DNA from: Streptomyces endocoffeicus
GTDB taxonomy: Bacteria > Actinomycetota > Actinomycetes > Streptomycetales > Streptomycetaceae
Assembly: GCF_016741935.1 (NCBI RefSeq)
Contig: NZ_JAERRG010000002.1
Location: forward strand, 434,001-498,000
Length of the DNA stretch: 64,000 bases
Direction of reading: 5' to 3'
Under the pieces are notes generated by a model. It did no database searches, had not been told where the DNA came from, and saw nothing but the letters and a program-made list of their open reading frames with translations. The position numbers were made by a program, and so were the translations under genes. Positions 62,991-64,000 of the stretch are shown piece by piece; position 1 is the stretch's first letter; every line of letters starts with the position of its first letter.

Positions 62991-64000
62991 ATGTCTGTCG
63001 AGTCGGTCTTCCCACAGCTCGAGGCCCTGCTGCCGCATGTGCAGAAGCCCATCCAGTACGTAGGCGGTGAGCTCAATTCCACCGTCAAGGACTGGGACTC
63101 CTGCGACGTCCGCTGGTCGCTGATGTACCCGGACGCCTACGAGGTCGGGCTCCCCAACCAGGGCGTCATGATCCTCTACGAGGTCCTCAACGAGCGCGAG
63201 GGCGTGCTCGCCGAGCGCACCTACAGCGTGTGGCCGGACCTCGAGGAGCTGATGCGCGAGCACAAGGTGCCGCAGTTCACCGTGGATTCGCACCGCCCGG
63301 TGTCCGCGTTCGACTTCCTCGGCGTCTCCTTCTCCACCGAGCTGGGGTACACCAACCTGCTCACCACGCTGGACCTCGCCGGTATCCCCCTGGACGCCGT
63401 GGACCGCACCGAGGACCACCCCGTGGTGGTCGCGGGTGGCCACGCCGCGTTCAACCCCGAGCCGATCGCCGACTTCATCGACTGCGCGGTGATCGGCGAC
63501 GGTGAGCAGGCCGTGCTCGACATGACTGGCATCATCCGCGCCTGGAAGGCCGAGGGCCGCCCGGGCGGCCGCGATGAGCTGCTCTTCCGCCTCGCCCGCA
63601 CCGGCAGCGTCTACGTCCCGAAGTTCTACGACGTGGAGTACCTGGCCGACGGGCGGATCTCGCGCGTGGTGCCGAACCGTTCGGGCGTGCCCTGGCGGGT
63701 GTCCAAGCACACCGTCATGGACCTCGACGAGTGGCCCTACCCCAAGCAGCCGCTGGTGCCGCTGGCCGAGACCGTCCATGAGCGGATGTCGGTGGAGATC
63801 TTCCGCGGCTGCACCCGGGGCTGCCGCTTCTGCCAGGCGGGCATGATCACCCGCCCGGTGCGCGAGCGGTCGATCACCGGGATCGGCGAGATGGTCGAGA
63901 AGGGGCTGAAGTCCACCGGTTTCGAGGAGGTCGGCCTGCTGTCGCTGTCCTCCGCCGACCACACCGAGATCGGCGACATCGCCAAGGGCCTCGCCGACCG
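62991..64000 (+). CDS. Radical SAM protein, TIGR03960 family (5' part, cut by window edge)
   Basis: The first 336 codons of a radical SAM enzyme run off the right edge. It starts MSVESVFPQLEALLPHVQKP. A cobalamin-binding-like or N-terminal domain (GLPNQGVMILYEVLNEREG, VVVAGGHAAFNPEPIADFID) is followed by the iron-sulfur CxxxCxxC motif CTRGCRFC (Cys274, Cys278 and Cys281). The TIGR03960 family usually pairs with a TIGR03936 domain and, in many actinobacteria, lies downstream of rodA and upstream of rne/rng-rplU genes. The substrate is unknown. The ATG at 62991 has a weak ribosome-binding site. Confidence 0.9.
   Translation, partial: MSVESVFPQLEALLPHVQKPIQYVGGELNSTVKDWDSCDVRWSLMYPDAYEVGLPNQGVMILYEVLNEREGVLAERTYSVWPDLEELMREHKVPQFTVDSHRPVSAFDFLGVSFSTELGYTNLLTTLDLAGIPLDAVDRTEDHPVVVAGGHAAFNPEPIADFIDCAVIGDGEQAVLDMTGIIRAWKAEGRPGGRDELLFRLARTGSVYVPKFYDVEYLADGRISRVVPNRSGVPWRVSKHTVMDLDEWPYPKQPLVPLAETVHERMSVEIFRGCTRGCRFCQAGMITRPVRERSITGIGEMVEKGLKSTGFEEVGLLSLSSADHTEIGDIAKGLAD

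Overview
The window is about 72% G+C by eye, with GTG as a frequent start codon, Shine-Dalgarno runs of GGAGG type, Tat-type signals, mycothiol- and F420-linked enzyme families and a Nur-type sodF operator. Together these point to a Streptomyces chromosome. The gene order tRNA-Pro / tig / clpP1 / clpP2 / clpX / valS / folC / DUF4233 / ndk / mreBCD / PBP2 / rodA / CYTH-CHAD / TIGR03960-type radical SAM, together with asd, pepN, sodF and rpiB, matches from memory the conserved SCO2605-SCO2645 region of S. coelicolor. This is therefore core chromosome carrying accessory inserts. Families were recognised by reading; no search was run.

Region 1 (1-9 kb): two pepN paralogues flank asd, a Tat-exported metallophosphoesterase and an AbiEi-like protein. 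A mycothiol-type nitroreductase-like protein and bioY follow. Region 2 (9-16 kb): an amino-acid permease, then a translationally coupled minus-strand pair. The pair is a small helical protein and a STAND/NB-ARC-TPR protein sharing a short Gln/Gly motif, a layout like bacterial amyloid-signalling (Bell/NLR) cell-death or immunity modules. Next are sodF with a perfect Nur box, a secreted GH27 glycosidase and a class II aldolase-like protein.

Region 3 (17-23 kb), accessory: an LLM-type oxidoreductase, a GNAT/XRE gene pair, an RsbW-like ATPase, and a compact RiPP operon. The operon holds a precursor, an ATP-grasp ligase and a PIMT-like methyltransferase, overlapping by 4 bp at each of the last two junctions. 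This is the gene set of an omega-ester peptide (graspetide) with probable aspartimide formation. Region 4 (23-39 kb): a TctCBA tripartite carboxylate transporter divergent from an ArsR/DUF5937 regulator containing an in-frame Gly-His repeat, a serine hydrolase, a second permease, rpiB-nei, an Eis-like acetyltransferase, a PP2C/SpoIIE phosphatase, a MacB/FtsX-type ABC exporter and a membrane acyltransferase.

Region 5 (39-54.7 kb): tRNA-Gly, tRNA-Pro, trigger factor, the Clp protease genes (with a ClgR-like operator), three tandem paralogous Pro/Gly/Tyr-rich membrane proteins, valS, an extra class B PBP, folC, a DUF4233 gene and ndk. Region 6 (55-64 kb): the mreB-mreC-mreD-PBP2-rodA cell-shape operon, a CYTH-CHAD protein and the start of a radical SAM gene that runs off the right edge. 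Near-identical GC-rich hairpin terminators recur three times, and several short tandem repeats lie in intergenic DNA.
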